NCBI RefSeq assembly: GCF_001953985.1
Contig: NZ_MBEI01000022.1
Coordinates: 1 to 64,000, forward strand
Length of the DNA: 64,000 bases
From: Mycobacterium colombiense
Lineage (GTDB): Bacteria > Actinomycetota > Actinomycetes > Mycobacteriales > Mycobacteriaceae
Reading direction: 5' to 3'
The notes beneath the pieces were generated by a model, which did not search any database, was not told where the DNA came from, and saw nothing but the letters and a program-made list of their open reading frames with translations. This document shows, piece after piece, positions 51,655-62,200 of this stretch. Made by a program: the position numbers and the translations under genes. How positions within the stretch are numbered: the first letter of the stretch is position 1; each line of letters starts with the position of its first letter.

Positions 51655-52380
51655 TCAGCCGAGTGCGGCGCCCACCAGATGACCGATCACGTACGTGACC
51701 GCCAGCGCAAGACTGCCGCCAATGGCGTTGCGCAGCACCGCGCGGCCCTTCGGCGCTCCGCCCAAACCGGCCGAGACCGCACCGGTAATCACCAGCGCGA
51801 TCAGCACCGCGGCGACGGTCACCGGGACCCGCCACGTCGTGGGTGGCACCAGGATCGCAACCAACGGCAACAGGGCACCAATCGCGAACGAGAGCGCCGA
51901 CGAGGATGCCGCCTGCCAGGGGTTCGTCAGCTCCTCGGGGTTGATGCCGAGTTCGACCTCGGCGTGCGCGAGCAGCGGGTTGTGGTCGGTGAGTTCCTCG
52001 GCCACGGTGCGCGCGGTCGCCGGCGTCAGGCCCTTCGCTTCGTACAGCGTGGCGAGCTCATCCAATTCGGCGACGGGGTCTTCACGCAGCTCGCAACGCT
52101 CCTGGCTCAACAGTGCCTTCTCGGTGTCGCGCTGGGTGCTCACGGAGACGTATTCGCCCAGCGCCATCGACACGGCGCCCGCGACAAGTCCTGCGCTGCC
52201 GGCCGTCAATATGGGGGCACGTTCGGCGGTGGCCGCGGCCACCCCCACGACGATGCCGGCGGTGGAGACGATTCCGTCATTGGCGCCCAGGACGCCCGCG
52301 CGCAGCCAATTCAGCTTCGACGACACCGAACCGACGTGGGGTTCGTGGGGATGCAATGCTCTCGGCACGGCCGCAACCAT
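51655..52380 (-). CDS. VIT/CCC1-family Fe/Mn transporter
   Basis: A 241-residue membrane protein from ATG 52380. WLRAGVLGANDGIVSTAGIVVGVAA is the typical first helix of the vacuolar iron transporter family, followed by GLVAGAVSMALGEYVSVSTQRD, an acidic cytosolic helical segment (ELREDPVAELDELATLYEAKG) that binds metal in relatives, and three more helices near 160-241. Bacterial members export Fe2+ or Mn2+. The frame is open to 52548, but that Arg-rich extension is unlikely to be translated. The start region lacks a strong ribosome binding site. Confidence 0.88.
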   Translation of the reverse strand: MVAAVPRALHPHEPHVGSVSSKLNWLRAGVLGANDGIVSTAGIVVGVAAATAERAPILTAGSAGLVAGAVSMALGEYVSVSTQRDTEKALLSQERCELREDPVAELDELATLYEAKGLTPATARTVAEELTDHNPLLAHAEVELGINPEELTNPWQAASSSALSFAIGALLPLVAILVPPTTWRVPVTVAAVLIALVITGAVSAGLGGAPKGRAVLRNAIGGSLALAVTYVIGHLVGAALG

Positions 52381-52622
52381 ATAGAGGAAAACCCCCGGTC
52401 GACTAGCCAACATAGCCTTCCCAAACAGCCCCGGCGCCAGCGGAAAGCGCCTCGATTCGCAGGCAAAACGCCTGGTGCCAGGGCGCCGCCGCGGCTGCGC
52501 CCTGGTGAGGATGTGTGACAAACCCGTGTCGAGCGAGTATCCGGCCAAACGTTCTGCATGGGCGAGTCACAGCTGGTCCATAGGAAGGCTATTTAGCGTC
52601 GGGGTTGTAACGGGGGGTGTTC

Positions 52623-52637
52623 CAAGGAACTTCCTTG
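52623..52637. promoter_or_regulatory. 15-bp palindrome upstream of the Gly-Gly-Pro secreted protein
   Basis: CAAGGAA-C-TTCCTTG, a perfect inverted repeat with 7-bp arms, 30 bp upstream of the start at 52668. The 287-bp gap between the VIT-family start and this gene (52381-52667) holds nothing else clear. It may be an operator or a 5'-UTR hairpin. Confidence 0.45.
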
Positions 52638-52667
52638 CAAAAATCCCTAGTGGATAGGTGAAGCATC

Positions 52668-53330
52668 ATGAAGCTGAAGCAACTTGTCGGAGGGGTGACC
52701 ATCGCCGGAGCGCTCAGCGCTGCGGCACTGGGAATGGGCGCCGGGTTTGCCAACGCTGCTCCCGGGGCGCCACAGCCTCCGGGTAATCATGGCGGGCCGG
52801 CGGCGCCTGGCGGTGGCCACGCGCCCACCGGTCCCAACGATCCGGGCGGCCCCGGCGGTCCCGGTGGCCCTGGTGGCCCGGGTGATCACCCCGGCGGCCC
52901 GGGTGGTCCTGGCGGCCCCGGTGGTCCTGGTGGCCCCGGTCACCCTGGCGGGCCGGGTGGCCCCGGCCCCGATCACCCCGGCGGCCCGGGTGGACCCGGC
53001 GATCACCCCGGCGGCCCCGGCGGACCCGGTGGGCCTGGCAATCACCCCGGTGCTCCCGGCGGATTCGGTGGACCGGATCCTCACCCCGGTGGCCCATGGC
53101 ATGGAGACGCCCAGCGCGGCTACTTCCATGGCGCCCCGTGGGGTGATGGTCCCGGACCGTGGGGCGCGGGCGAGCCACCGCGGCCTGCTTGGGATCGACC
53201 GCTTCCCCCGCCCGGTGGGCGCTGGGACTACGGCCCGATCAACTACTGGGGCTACCAGGAAACCCCGATCTGGGATCCCGGTTTCAACCAGTGGGGCTTC
53301 TGGCTCTTCGGAGTGTGGATCCCGCTGTGA
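52668..53330 (+). CDS. Secreted Gly-Gly-Pro-repeat protein with Trp/Tyr-rich C-terminus
   Basis: A 220-residue exported protein. The signal peptide is residues 1-30 (VTIAGALSAAALGMGAGFANA with AxA cleavage). Residues 31-145 are a collagen-like low-complexity region of GGPGGP units broken by HP and DHP, with no ordered domain. Residues 146-220 are rich in Trp, Tyr and Gly (YGPINYWGYQETPIW, GFNQWGFWLFGVW) and recall the end domain of small mycobacterial secreted proteins. A strong terminator hairpin follows. The function is not known; a wall or surface role is likely. Confidence 0.85.
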   Translation: MKLKQLVGGVTIAGALSAAALGMGAGFANAAPGAPQPPGNHGGPAAPGGGHAPTGPNDPGGPGGPGGPGGPGDHPGGPGGPGGPGGPGGPGHPGGPGGPGPDHPGGPGGPGDHPGGPGGPGGPGNHPGAPGGFGGPDPHPGGPWHGDAQRGYFHGAPWGDGPGPWGAGEPPRPAWDRPLPPPGGRWDYGPINYWGYQETPIWDPGFNQWGFWLFGVWIPL

Positions 53331-53344
53331 TCGATAGCTGACAA

Positions 53345-53378
53345 GACGCCCGCTTCGCCGATTGGCGAAGCGGGCGTC
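53345..53378. terminator. Strong terminator hairpin
   Basis: GACGCCCGCTTCGCC, loop GATT, GGCGAAGCGGGCGTC: a perfect 15-bp stem with a 4-base loop, 14 bp after the Gly-Gly-Pro gene stop and 49 bp before the convergent methyltransferase stop. It may work for both directions; there is no clear T-run. Confidence 0.85.
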
Positions 53379-53427
53379 GTCGGTTATACCCGTTGGCGTC
53401 GAGCGGTTTTCACGCCCGGCGCTGCAC

Positions 53428-54063
53428 TCAGCTTTTGGTGCCGACAGTCAACAGATCGGGCACGAGCGCCGTCCAGACCGGTCGCGGGATCCGGTGCTGA
53501 TCGGTGATCACGAACCCGGCGTCTTCGAACAACGTCCGCATCTCGAGCGCGGACGCGTTGTGTTGCGGCTTCCACCGAGAGTCCGCGGAGGACTGCAGCC
53601 GCGGTTGGCGCGTACTCAGCGCCGAGACGGCCACCAGGCCGCCGGGGGCCAGCACGCGATGGAATTCACGCAACGCCGCCGGCTGGTCGAAGAAGTGGAA
53701 GGCCGAGGTGGTCACGACGGCGTCGAGAGCGCCGTCGGCAAACGGAAGCTGTTCGGCCGGGCCGCGCATCCACTGCACCCGATCCGACCGGGCACGAGCC
53801 TGACCGAGCATGCCCTCGGACATGTCGACGCCGTAGATCTCGTCGGGCTGCAGTTCACGCTGAATGCGGTCGCTCAAAATGCCGGTCCCGCAGGCGATGT
53901 CGGCGATCTTGCGCGCGCCATGATTGCGAAGCTGTGCGATCACCTCGTTGTGCGGGGGTCGGTACACCCACTGTTGCAAAAAGGGCAGATCATATGCCGG
54001 CGCGAGGAAGCTCCATATCCGCGTGACGGCCTCGTTGAGCCCCCGCCGCTGCGGTGCCGTCAT
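53428..54063 (-). CDS. Class I SAM-dependent methyltransferase
   Basis: A 211-residue methyltransferase from ATG 54063. The AdoMet-binding motif I is [11 protein letters not shown] near residue 52, followed by [15 protein letters not shown] and [12 protein letters not shown] in the order of the UbiE/COQ5-like group. Its start overlaps the stop of the upstream TIGR00027 methyltransferase by 4 bp (ATGA), so two methyltransferases form one operon. The acceptor is unknown; quinone or lipid substrates are common for the group. Confidence 0.87.
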   Translation of the reverse strand: MTAPQRRGLNEAVTRIWSFLAPAYDLPFLQQWVYRPPHNEVIAQLRNHGARKIADIACGTGILSDRIQRELQPDEIYGVDMSEGMLGQARARSDRVQWMRGPAEQLPFADGALDAVVTTSAFHFFDQPAALREFHRVLAPGGLVAVSALSTRQPRLQSSADSRWKPQHNASALEMRTLFEDAGFVITDQHRIPRPVWTALVPDLLTVGTKS

Positions 54064-54992
54064 TTGCTCAGCACCGAGCTGTAGTAGATGGTGTCGGCCA
54101 TTGACACCGAGTCGTTGGTCTGCGGGATCGCATCGAGATCGGAGTCGGCCAGCAACTCGGTCATCCGGATACCGTCCGACTGCCATCCCAGGTTGTCCAG
54201 ATAGTCGGCGACATCATTGCGCTCGCCCTGGTAGCCGAGCTCGCCGAATTCCAGGTCGAAACCATGCTCACGCCATTTCGCGGTGGCCCGTTGCATCATC
54301 TCCTGGGCTTTCTCCGTGTCTACCTCTGACATGTCCGGAATAGCTTCGCACGCCAGCCGACTGCCGTCAGCGCTGAGTGCGGTGATGTTGTCCAGCAGGC
54401 GATCTTGCGCCTCCGGCGGCAGGTACCCGAAGAGCCCCTCCGCGATCCATGCGGTCGGCTGGCTCTTGTCAAAGCCTGCTTCTACCAACGCCTTTGGCCA
54501 GTCATTACGCAGGTCAACGGCGACGGTGCGCAGCTCGGCCTGCGGGGCGGCGCCCAACTGAGCCAGCGTGGCGGCCTTGAATTCGATCACCTGCGGCTGG
54601 TCGATCTCGAACACCGTCATGTCGGCCGGCCACGCCAACCGGTAGGCGCGCGCATCGAGGCCCGACGCCAAAATCACGGCCTGCCGGATCCCGGCCTGCG
54701 TCGCGGCCTGGAAAAACGAGTCGAAGAATCGGGTCCGGGCGGCCATCGCGACGGGCATGTGTTCGAGCTTCCAGCCCGATTCGTGGTCGTCGACGTCGGC
54801 GGCCACCAGGTCGCCGGAGACCCAGCGAGTGAAGAAGTCCACCCCGACGGCACGAACCAGCGGCTCGGCGAAGCGGTCGTCGATCAGCGGGTTGTCGGCG
54901 TTGGTAGCGATGGCTCGCGCGGCCGCGACCATCGTCGCGGTGGCGCCCACACTGGTCGCCAAATCCCAGGTGTCGTTGTCGGTGCGTGGCAT
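54060..54992 (-). CDS. TIGR00027-family SAM-dependent methyltransferase (LCM-like)
   Basis: A 310-residue member of the leucine carboxyl methyltransferase-like family that is expanded in mycobacteria. Markers are [20 protein letters not shown] near the start, [17 protein letters not shown] near 34-50, [30 protein letters not shown] as the AdoMet loop near 104-121, and [16 protein letters not shown]. It is the first gene of an operon with the next methyltransferase. Substrates of this family are mostly unknown. Confidence 0.93.
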   Translation of the reverse strand: MPRTDNDTWDLATSVGATATMVAAARAIATNADNPLIDDRFAEPLVRAVGVDFFTRWVSGDLVAADVDDHESGWKLEHMPVAMAARTRFFDSFFQAATQAGIRQAVILASGLDARAYRLAWPADMTVFEIDQPQVIEFKAATLAQLGAAPQAELRTVAVDLRNDWPKALVEAGFDKSQPTAWIAEGLFGYLPPEAQDRLLDNITALSADGSRLACEAIPDMSEVDTEKAQEMMQRATAKWREHGFDLEFGELGYQGERNDVADYLDNLGWQSDGIRMTELLADSDLDAIPQTNDSVSMADTIYYSSVLSK

Positions 54993-55126
54993 GCGGCTGC
55001 TGTCCCCCTCGGAATCACAGGTTGCTTAGCCGGTATAACGACTAGCGGAGACGTGGAGTTCCCACGCCCCGCCGACCAGCCAGTTCGCCCTGCGAGCGTC
55101 GCGTTGCGCAGCTAGACGAGATTTCT

Positions 55127-55417
55127 CTAGTGTGGTCCGGGACGCCCGGGTCCACCCGGCCCCCCAGGTCCACCCGGTCCCCCGGGTCCGCCCGGTCCGC
55201 CGGGGCCCCCTGGTCCGCCCGGGCCCCCTGGTCCGCCCGGTCCGTTGGCGGCCGGGAGCAAGAACACGCATTGATTCAGTTCGACGCTCCAACCCCAACC
55301 GGGGGCGCATTCGCCGTCGGCGCGCCCGATCGCCGGTGTGGCGATCACCGTCACCGGCAACCCCGCCAACACGAAAGCGACCGCGCCGATCACGCAGCGT
55401 CGCAAGTAATGTCTCAT
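55127..55417 (-). CDS. Small secreted protein with Gly-Gly-Pro repeat tail
   Basis: A 96-residue secreted protein from ATG 55417 (MRHYLRRCVIGAVAF). The signal peptide is about residues 1-33, ending near IGRADG. The short middle part has two Cys (ECAPGWGWSVELNQCVF), probably a disulfide loop. Residues 57-96 are GPGGPG repeats ending RPGPH. The repeat tail resembles that of the protein at 52668 although the rest does not. The upstream extension to 55489 is not supported. Confidence 0.8.
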   Translation of the reverse strand: MRHYLRRCVIGAVAFVLAGLPVTVIATPAIGRADGECAPGWGWSVELNQCVFLLPAANGPGGPGGPGGPGGPGGPGGPGGPGGPGGPGGPGRPGPH

Positions 55418-55560
55418 CGCCGACCTCACTTCGTCGTTCGGGCAAGGCGGGCGGTGATGACCGGTCGCATCCGACCAAACCCGCGCCAATCATTGTGCGG
55501 CACTGGACCCGTTAACGTGCGCGAATTCGCGAGCTTGAATGCCGTTGGCAGGCCGTGTCT

Positions 55561-55992
55561 TCAGTCGGTCACCAATTCGAAGACAGGGATGAGTCGATCG
55601 GTGCGTTGCTGGTATTCGCCGAACCCGGGGGCGCGCTCGACCACCACCGGATAAATCGAATCCCTTTCGTCGCGCGGTAATTCGCGTGCGGTCGCGGGCT
55701 TGGCAGGCTCCGAGCCGATCTCGATGGACACCCGGGGGTTGGCGCGAATGTTGTGCACCCATGCGGGATTGTTGTCCCGGCCCGCCGCGGAACCGACGAC
55801 ATAGATTTTGTCGTCGATATCGAAGTACGCGACCGGGTTGACCCGCTGGGCGCCGCTTCGCGCACCGGTCGACGTCAGAAGCAGCAGCGGGAAACCCTCG
55901 AATTGCCCGCCCACCTTGCCGCCATTGCGGCGAAACTCTTCGATGTTCTGCTCGTTGAATTCCCGTTCCGAGCTCAGCGCGTCGTTAGCCAT
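55561..55992 (-). CDS. Deazaflavin (F420)-dependent nitroreductase-family protein, Ddn-like
   Basis: A 143-residue split-barrel protein of the Ddn group. NEQNIEEFRRNGGKVGGQFE, LLLLTSTGARSGAQRVNPV and YVVGSAAGRDNNPAWVHNIR are the hallmark segments that bind F420; the end PGFGEYQQRTDRLIPVFEL is also conserved. Such enzymes reduce quinones or nitroimidazoles with F420H2. It stands alone, with about 170 bp to the STAS gene. Confidence 0.92.
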   Translation of the reverse strand: MANDALSSEREFNEQNIEEFRRNGGKVGGQFEGFPLLLLTSTGARSGAQRVNPVAYFDIDDKIYVVGSAAGRDNNPAWVHNIRANPRVSIEIGSEPAKPATARELPRDERDSIYPVVVERAPGFGEYQQRTDRLIPVFELVTD

Positions 55993-56161
55993 TACGCCAT
56001 CGTGGCACGCGGCGCGGACCTCGGCCAGGGGCCGCCGAAGTTACGCTGTGCCGCAAGGGTATTCGATGCTTGTCGATTTTCGCGGGTGCGACGTCGAGGG
56101 GCAGCGGCCAACGTCCGGGCACGGCACCGCCGGTCGGCGCGAAGTTGATGTGCTTGATGCG

Positions 56162-56488
56162 TCAGTGCCCCGACGCTGTCGGCGCGGCTCGGACGCTAGT
56201 CAGTTCGCTCAGGCCACTAATCCTCAGGACGGGCATCAGGATCGGGTGAGCGACGACCTCGATATGGTCGGCGTGGCTGACGAGGGCGCTGATCGCCGCG
56301 CTGTCCAGGTACTCCACCGCGCTGAGGTCGACGAGTAACGCCCCTTCCCCGCCGGTGGCCTCGGTCGCGGCGCTGGCCAACGCCAGATTGAACGCATCGA
56401 TATTGCTCAGGTCGATTTCCCCAGCGACGACCAGCACGAACTTCCCATCACTGCCTCGCGCGCTGTCGAGCGTGAGCGGGGTGGTCAT
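56162..56488 (-). CDS. STAS-domain anti-sigma factor antagonist
   Basis: A 108-residue STAS protein of the RsbV/SpoIIAA type from ATG 56488. VAGEIDLSNIDAFNLALASA is the first half, LLVDLSAVEYLDSAAISALV carries the phosphorylatable Ser near residue 66 in the usual DS-A context. Its start shares a base with the stop of the GAF-SpoIIE-HATPase gene (TGATG), so the two are coupled. Expected role: when dephosphorylated by the SpoIIE phosphatase it binds the HATPase kinase and frees a sigma factor. No sigma gene is in the window. Confidence 0.9.
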   Translation of the reverse strand: MTTPLTLDSARGSDGKFVLVVAGEIDLSNIDAFNLALASAATEATGGEGALLVDLSAVEYLDSAAISALVSHADHIEVVAHPILMPVLRISGLSELTSVRAAPTASGH

Positions 56489-59061
56489 CAGGTGATCCTC
56501 GTGGATAGGTGCACGGTGGTCCCGTCGGTGTCGGGCCGGATGTCGACATCCTGCATCAGACTTCGCATCAGCGGAATACCGCGGCCCCGATGCGGGCGGG
56601 AAGTCGGGTGCGGGGCCTTCCACGAACCCGTGTCGGTAATGGTCAACTGGACCTCGTCGCCGAGCGCGACCGCTCCCAGACGTATCGTGCCCTCGGGTCT
56701 ATGACGGTGACCGTGCTCGATGGCGTTGGCGACGGCTTCCCCGGCGGCAACGAGCACGTTCAGGGTTTGGTCGGGGTCCAACCGGGCCCGGGTCAGCCAG
56801 TTACGCAGGGCAGTACGAGTGGGCGCGAGTTGGCTGACTTCGGCGGGAAACTTCAGCTCCAATGGGGCGGGGTGGCGGTAGAGCAGCAGCACGACGTCGT
56901 CCTGGTACCCGCCGAACGGCGCGACGCGAGACATGATCTGGTTCGCCAGATCCTCCAGCGTCAACGCGCGCGAATCCTGGGCGACGCCGGCGACGCGGGA
57001 GATGCCGTGGTCGAGCGGAACCCGGCGGCGTTCGACCAGGCCGTCGGTGTAGAGCAACAGCGTCGAACGCGCCGGGATGGTCACATGGGCCTCCGGTCGA
57101 ATCCAGTTGCCCCGTATCCCCAACGCGATGGTGTGTCCCTCGTCGAGTATCTGGGTGCTGCCGTCGCCGTGCACCAGGATGGGCGGCGGATGACCGGCGC
57201 TGGAGTAGACCAGTTCACCGGTCTCGGGGGTGAGCACCGCGCAGACCGCGGTGGTGCACTGCGCACCGGGCAGCCGCGCGGCGAAGCGGTCCATCCCCGC
57301 GAGAGCTGCACCAGGACTTGGGTTTTCGAACAGGAGCGCGCGACAGGCGCTGCGCACCTGGCCCATCACTGTGGCGGCGGCGAGGCCATGGCCGACGCAG
57401 TCGCCGACGATCAACGCGATGCGCCCGTCATCCAAATCGACGATGTCGTACCAGTCACCGCCCACCTGGAGGGGCCGCGTCGCGGCCTGATAACGCACCG
57501 CGAACCCGTTGGGCAAGTCGGCGGGCCCCAGAATCGCGTGCTGTAGGGCGAGCGCGGTCTCGCGCTGTTGATCGACCTGGTGCACCCGCTGCAAACCCTG
57601 TCCGAGGCGGCCGGCGAGCACGGTGAGCAAGGTCTGATCCTCGAGGGTGAACGGGCGCTGCGCGGTCAGATCCATCCAGACCACGAGCACGCCGTCGGGG
57701 TGCTGCAGTGCAATGCCCGCGGTTCCGGGTTGCGGCGCACTGGGGGTGAGCAGGTCGCCGTCGCGCAATGAGCTCAGCGCTTGCTGGGTGTCCGATGGCA
57801 GGTCGGCCCACTCCGCGGGTTCGCCGACAGACACCACCTGCGGTGCGCCGAAGGTGGTTTCCAGGGTCGACAACGTCTGCGTCGGGAAGGTGACGGCCAG
57901 GACGCGGCGTGCCCGCCAGAGCCGGCGCAGTTCCTCCGCGGCGGCTTTCACCGCGTCATCGACGGTGTCGGCTTCGGCGAGCTCCTGGTTGAGCGCGTGT
58001 TCGCGGCCCGCCGCCAACGCCAGGGCGATCGCCGCATGCCGGGCGAAGTCGCTGACCAGGTCGAGGTAATCGCTGCCGAACACGGGCTGGTGCGGGTCGC
58101 GCGCGACCGCGATGACGCCGAGCACCGCGTCGTCCGCGATCAGCGGCATGACGATCGCCGAGCGTTCACCGACATCGGTGAAGCCCTCGATCGGGTACTG
58201 GAAGGAATCGGTGATCAGCGGCAGGCCGCGGCGGGCCACGCCGCCGGTGGTCGAGCCGTCCATCGGAACCTGTCGGCCGATCACCGCTGACGAGTACCGG
58301 CCCGCGGTCGCGGCCACGACCAGGGTGTCGACCTGGTCGGCGGGCAGTTCGGCCTCCTTGGGAACCAGCAGAATGGCCTGCTCGGCGCCGGCCAGCTCGA
58401 GCGCCCGGTTCACGATGAGCTGCAACGGACCCGTCTGCGGGTCGCCGGAGAGCAGCGCGGTGGTGATCTCGCGGCTGGCCTTCGTCCATTTCGCTGACTC
58501 ACGCTCGCGCTCGAAGAGTCGGGCGTTGTCGATGGCCGCGGCGGCGGCCGTGGCCATGGCGCGCACGGCGCCTTCCTGCGTGTCGGAGAAGACCCGGCCG
58601 GGCCGGTCGTCGGCCAGGTAAAGGCTGCCGAAGTTGGATGCCCGCACGGTGATCGGGATGCCAAGGAGCGCATGCATGGGCGGCTCGTGTCCGGCCAGCG
58701 CGAGGGTCGCGGGATGGGAATTCAGATCGTCGACGCGCAGGCCGTCGCCGACTGGAAGGTCGCCGAGCCGCCGCGCGGTGTCGGCGTCGATCCCGGCGTG
58801 CACGAAAGAAACGAGCGTGCCGTCGAAGGCGCGAATCCCGAGGGCGGCGTAGCGGGCGCCGGTCAGCTCCATCGCAGCTTTGATGACGCGTTGCAGCGTG
58901 ACGTCCAGGTCTAGATCGGAGCCGATCTCGACGATGACCCGCACCAGTTGTTCCATCTGGTCGCGCGCCGCCACCAGCTCATCGAGCTGGTCGTGCATCC
59001 GGCTCACCAGGTCGCGCCGGCCCTGCCAGGTGAAGGCGGAGTCACTCCGGTCGCTGTCCAT
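56488..59061 (-). CDS. GAF-SpoIIE phosphatase-HATPase hybrid regulator of a partner-switching system
   Basis: An 857-residue cytosolic signalling protein from ATG 59061. A short coiled segment (1-45) leads to GAF domains at about 45-190 and 205-365, and a third, weaker GAF-like part near 385-510. The PP2C/SpoIIE phosphatase is at about 530-730 (VGGDWYDIVDL, ALIVGDCVGHGLAAA) and a C-terminal RsbW-like HATPase at about 740-857 (LVAAGEAVANAIEHGH as N-box, GRGIPLMRSL as G-box). It thus contains both the phosphatase and the kinase that act on the STAS partner encoded next. The GAF domains probably sense a small molecule or redox state. The frame extends to 59121, without support. Confidence 0.93.
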   Translation of the reverse strand: MDSDRSDSAFTWQGRRDLVSRMHDQLDELVAARDQMEQLVRVIVEIGSDLDLDVTLQRVIKAAMELTGARYAALGIRAFDGTLVSFVHAGIDADTARRLGDLPVGDGLRVDDLNSHPATLALAGHEPPMHALLGIPITVRASNFGSLYLADDRPGRVFSDTQEGAVRAMATAAAAAIDNARLFERERESAKWTKASREITTALLSGDPQTGPLQLIVNRALELAGAEQAILLVPKEAELPADQVDTLVVAATAGRYSSAVIGRQVPMDGSTTGGVARRGLPLITDSFQYPIEGFTDVGERSAIVMPLIADDAVLGVIAVARDPHQPVFGSDYLDLVSDFARHAAIALALAAGREHALNQELAEADTVDDAVKAAAEELRRLWRARRVLAVTFPTQTLSTLETTFGAPQVVSVGEPAEWADLPSDTQQALSSLRDGDLLTPSAPQPGTAGIALQHPDGVLVVWMDLTAQRPFTLEDQTLLTVLAGRLGQGLQRVHQVDQQRETALALQHAILGPADLPNGFAVRYQAATRPLQVGGDWYDIVDLDDGRIALIVGDCVGHGLAAATVMGQVRSACRALLFENPSPGAALAGMDRFAARLPGAQCTTAVCAVLTPETGELVYSSAGHPPPILVHGDGSTQILDEGHTIALGIRGNWIRPEAHVTIPARSTLLLYTDGLVERRRVPLDHGISRVAGVAQDSRALTLEDLANQIMSRVAPFGGYQDDVVLLLYRHPAPLELKFPAEVSQLAPTRTALRNWLTRARLDPDQTLNVLVAAGEAVANAIEHGHRHRPEGTIRLGAVALGDEVQLTITDTGSWKAPHPTSRPHRGRGIPLMRSLMQDVDIRPDTDGTTVHLSTRIT

Positions 59062-59282
59062 AGATACCAACGTAAACGGTCGGGTGAACGCGAATGTTCG
59101 GTATGTGCATGAGCGCAGCACGACGCCGGCCTTCTTGGCTCACCGATCGGTGCGGCCCGGCGCAGTAGCTGGTAGACATCCGTCGAGGTCAAGGGTCGTG
59201 GCGCGTCGTCGACGAACTGCAGGCAGCGCGCCTTTACTGGATCTTGACCGAGTATTGAATTGTCCCGCCGAAGATTGCTGAC

Positions 59283-62200
59283 ATGAGTACGCTTTCTTCG
59301 GTGGAACTGGGGGTTTTGGGTCCTCTCCAGGTCCGGCAAGGCGGAGCGTCCGTCGTCATACCGGGCGCGAAACCGCGCGCCATCCTCACGATGCTCGGAC
59401 TGCACTGCGGGTCCGTCGTTGCGGCCGACACCCTCGTCGAGCTGCTCTGGGGCCAGGACCCGCCGCGCACCGCCGCTAAAGCCCTGCAGACCCACATTTC
59501 TTCGCTGCGTCGCACCCTGGGCGACGGCTTTGTCTTGACCCAGGGGGCGGGCTGGGTCCTCGCCGAGAGCGAGGTTGACGCGTCGCGCTACAAGTCGGCG
59601 GCTCGACTCGGACGCGATGCCGCCGCCGCTGGCGACACCAGCCAAGCACTGGCCCGCTTCGAGGAGGCGCTTGCCCTGTGGCGCGGGATCCCCGAACTGC
59701 CCGACGGCCGGCGCGGAACGTCCGAAAAGACGCGATGGATCGAGGGCCACGCAGCGCTGGTGGAGGACCGGGCGGACGCGCTGCTGGCTACCGGCCGGGC
59801 CGCGGAGGTCATCGGTGATCTCGAGGCGGCGGTGGCCGAAGCCCCGCTGCGGGAGCGGCGTTGGGGCCAGCTGATGCTCGCCCTGTACCGCGCCGGCCGG
59901 CAAGGTGAGGCCCTCGGCGCTTATCAACGGGCCCGGTCGCTGCTTGCCGACGACCTGGGTGTCGATCCGGGGCCGGAACTTCGCCGGCTCGAAGCGGCGA
60001 TCGTCGCGCAGGACGCCTCGCTGGATGTCGTTGTGGCGCAACAGGCTCCGTCGGTGACGCGCGCCGTGACTTTTCTGCTCACCGACATCGAGGGCTCGAC
60101 CGCCGCGTGGGAGGCGGATGCCGATGCCATGGCGGTCGCGCTCGCGCGCCACGATGAGCTGGTCGAACAGGTCGTCACGTCGCGGGGCGGTCGGCTGATC
60201 AAGACGCGCGGCGAGGGTGACGCGACGTTTTCCGTCTTCGACCGTCCCTCGGCGGGCGCCGCGGCGGCAATTGAGTTGCAGGACGCGATCACTCGCGAGC
60301 CGTGGCCGTCACGGAACCCCATCCGTGTCCGCATGGCACTGCACACCGGCGAGGTCGAGCTCCGCGACGGCGACTACTTCGGCCGGGCCGTCAACCGCGT
60401 TGCGCGCCTGCGGTCCCTGGCCGAAGGTGGCCAAATCCTGTGCTCCGGTGCGACCGCCGAGCTCGTGATCGACTCGCTGGCCGACGACGTCATGCTGACC
60501 GACCTCGGGATGCGTCAGCTCAAAAACCTCACGCGGCCCGAGCATGTTTTCGAGCTGCGACTGGAAACCGGTGCCGAACAATCGGAAGCGCAGGCCCCCG
60601 AAGCGCCGATGGAGCGGCCCAACTTCCCCGCGGTGCTGGTCGGCCCGGGGCCGTTCGTGGGACGTGGCCGCGAACTCGAAGGGCTGCTCTCGGCGTGGCA
60701 GACCGCCCTTGCTGGCGGTGTGCCCACCGTACTGATCGCCGGCGAACCCGGAGTCGGAAAGACGCGACTGGCCGGCGAATGGTCGCAACAGGCCTATGCG
60801 CAAGGAGCGGTCGTGTTGTACGGGCGTTGCGACGAGGATCTCGGAGCGCCCTATCAGCCGTTCGCCGAAGCGCTACGTTCGCTGGCGCCGTGTGTGGGCG
60901 CGGACCGGCTGCGAGGGCTGCGCGGCGTCGAAGCGTTGCTGGCACTTGTGCCCGGGCTGGCCGATGTCCTGCCCGATCTCACTTCCCCGGCTCACGCCGA
61001 CCCCGACACCGAGCGCTACGCATTGTTCGATGCCGTTGTCGCGCTGCTGGAAATCGCCTCCAAGAGCGCACCGATAGTCCTGATCCTCGACGACCTGCAT
61101 TGGGCGGCCAAACCGACGCTGCTCCTGTTGCGGCATCTGCTGCGATTCGGCGACCACGCCCGCGTGCAGATCGTCGGCACCTACCGCAGCACCGATCTCG
61201 ACCGTTCCCATCCCCTCGCGGCGATGCTCGCTGATCTGCACCGCGACGGGACAGCCAACCGGCTCACCCTGAGCGGACTCGACGAGGAGGACGTGACGGC
61301 CTACGTCGCAGAAGCCGGTTACGACGACGAGGAACTCGCCCATGCATTGGCGTCGGTCACGGGTGGCAACCCCTTCTTCCTCATCGAGGCCCTGCGCCAT
61401 GTCGACGAGAGCGGCGGCGTGTGGGACCAGAGCACCTTGCCGCAAGGCGTGCGGGAAGCGGTGAGCCGCAGGCTTTCCCGGCTTCCGGCCGAGACCAACA
61501 AAGCGCTTGCCGCGGCCGCGGTCGTCGGTAGCCGGTTTGATCTGGAGTTGGTCGAGCAGGTGGTCGGAGGCGACCTCATCGACGCGTTCGACGAAGCGCG
61601 CCAAGCCGGCATCGTCATCGAAGAGCCCGGCGGGTATTACCGGTTCAACCACGCCATCGTTCGGCAATCATTACTGGCCGAGCTGGCGTCCGTGCGGCGC
61701 ATGCGATTACACCAGCGCATCGCCGCGACCCTCGAGACACTGCCCGGCGCCGACGACGACCTGCTCGCCGAGCTGGCTCACCACTATTTCGAATGTGCTT
61801 GGGCCGGAAACGCAGCCAAGGCGGTCTTCTACTGTCGCCGCGCCGCCGACCAGGCGATGGCACGACTCGCCTACGAGGGTGCCGCCGACCTCTACCATCA
61901 GGCCCTGCACGCGCTCGAGGAGATCGACGACGAGCTGGCGGACCGCGACGAGCAGACCGCAGAGCTGTTAATCGCGCGCTGCGAGGCGCTACTGGCCGCG
62001 GGCGACGTGGCTTCGGCCGCAGGCGCGGTATCCCAATTGCAAGAAGCGACAGTTGATTCTGCGCGACTGGCGGCATGGGCCACATGCTTCGACGGCCAAC
62101 TCTCGATGTTGGTACACCCCGAGCGGCTAGACGAGGTCGAAGCGGCGTTGGGCGCGGCCGCGGCCAAGCTCGCCGAACTGGACGACGCCGCCGGAGAAGC

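Noticed and set aside
52800..53100. Regular short repeats resembling a CRISPR array
   Set aside because: The periodicity is of codons for Gly-Gly-Pro inside a secreted protein; there are no constant-length spacers and no cas genes.
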